A DNA stretch of 64,000 nucleotides from Rhodopseudomonas faecalis (GTDB lineage: Bacteria; Pseudomonadota; Alphaproteobacteria; Rhizobiales; Xanthobacteraceae). The DNA lies in assembly GCF_003217325.1 (NCBI RefSeq), contig NZ_QJTI01000009.1, positions 89,563 through 153,562 on the forward strand, given 5' to 3'. The position numbers were made by a program, and so were the translations under genes. The notes under the pieces were generated by a model that had not been told where the DNA came from, made no database searches, and saw only the letters and a list, made by a program, of their open reading frames with translations. Positions 63,990 to 64,000 of this stretch are shown piece by piece (positions within the stretch are counted from its first letter, which is position 1; the number at the start of each line of letters is the position of its first letter).

Positions 63990-64000
63990 ATGCCGTTTCG
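63900..64000 (+). mobile_element. Left end of a putative IS481-like insertion sequence, cut by the window
   Basis: Begins TGTTTGGCCCGGGGACATCC directly after a broken repeat copy. Internal TGTTCAGGGACATAGCGGAC resembles terminal-repeat DNA. A frame opens at ATG 63990 (M-P-F-R by the last bases) preceded by GGGGAGG at 63977-63983, like the start of an IS481 transposase (often MPF/MPW). Only 100 bases are visible, so family assignment is an inference. Confidence 0.5.

Overview
The window is a GC-rich, gene-dense chromosomal stretch of an alphaproteobacterium, most likely from the Bradyrhizobium / Rhodopseudomonas / Nitrobacter group (Nitrobacteraceae). This is inferred from the aa3 oxidase operon layout, an ALA synthase preceded by a FixK/FNR-type box, an atpB-E-b'-b cluster separate from the F1 genes, homospermidine synthase beside a type III ornithine decarboxylase, 6S RNA upstream of 5-formyltetrahydrofolate cyclo-ligase, and a roughly 91-bp palindromic intergenic repeat present five times. 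I could not confirm the species without a search. Almost all genes are ordinary core genes. The accessory interest lies in metal handling, signalling proteins, repeats and leader RNAs.

Layout. 1-5777: aa3 cytochrome c oxidase operon (coxB truncated by the window edge, ctaD, ctaB, a 57-aa membrane protein, ctaG, ctaE, SURF1). 5882-10003: thrC, M16 peptidase, GNAT, secreted protein. 10028-14568 (minus): yebC-ruvC-ruvA-deaminase-ruvB-ybgC, interrupted by two G/C-rich repeat clusters. 14758-18718: a soluble chemoreceptor with PilZ-like and Cache-like domains, and a B12-binding radical SAM enzyme. 19025-20688 (minus): 6S RNA, 5-FCL, ymdB. 20988-23565 (minus): atpI-B-E-b'-b. 24073-28251: a coiled-coil protein, YjbQ, an MFS symporter and a LuxR response regulator. 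28429-36952 (minus): a transporter-type hybrid histidine kinase, hemA, an MBL hydrolase and an MCP. 37180-37869 (minus): an Omp25-type porin.

38170-43973 is a zinc island: a Zur-like palindrome, a small His-rich membrane protein, znuC-znuB-znuA, a His-rich COG0523 GTPase, a cytoplasmic WD40 protein and MgtC. Several of its genes overlap by 4 bp, so translation is probably coupled. 44585-49066 (minus) is a polyamine cluster in the order ornithine decarboxylase, GNAT, Rid-family protein, Rnk-like factor, homospermidine synthase. It is headed by a structured leader that sits where the alphaproteobacterial speF element is expected.

50178-57362: M3 peptidase, DUF1007 plus a His-rich NicO-type transporter, ferrochelatase, SPFH/NfeD pair and a secreted protein. 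57386-60515 (minus): SRP RNA, dnaX, ebfC and recR. 60644-63690: HIT protein, nudC, PfkB kinase and a retropepsin-like protease. The last 100 bases appear to be the left end of an IS481-like element that has interrupted one copy of the 91-bp repeat.

How it fits together: ctaB, ctaG, SURF1, hemA and hemH supply haem and copper assembly for respiration, beside the F0 part of ATP synthase. The most system-like unit is the zinc island. The least understood pieces are its His-rich starter protein and WD40 partner, the PilZ/Cache chemoreceptor, the deaminase inside the ruv operon and the radical SAM gene. No phage, CRISPR array or defence cluster was seen.
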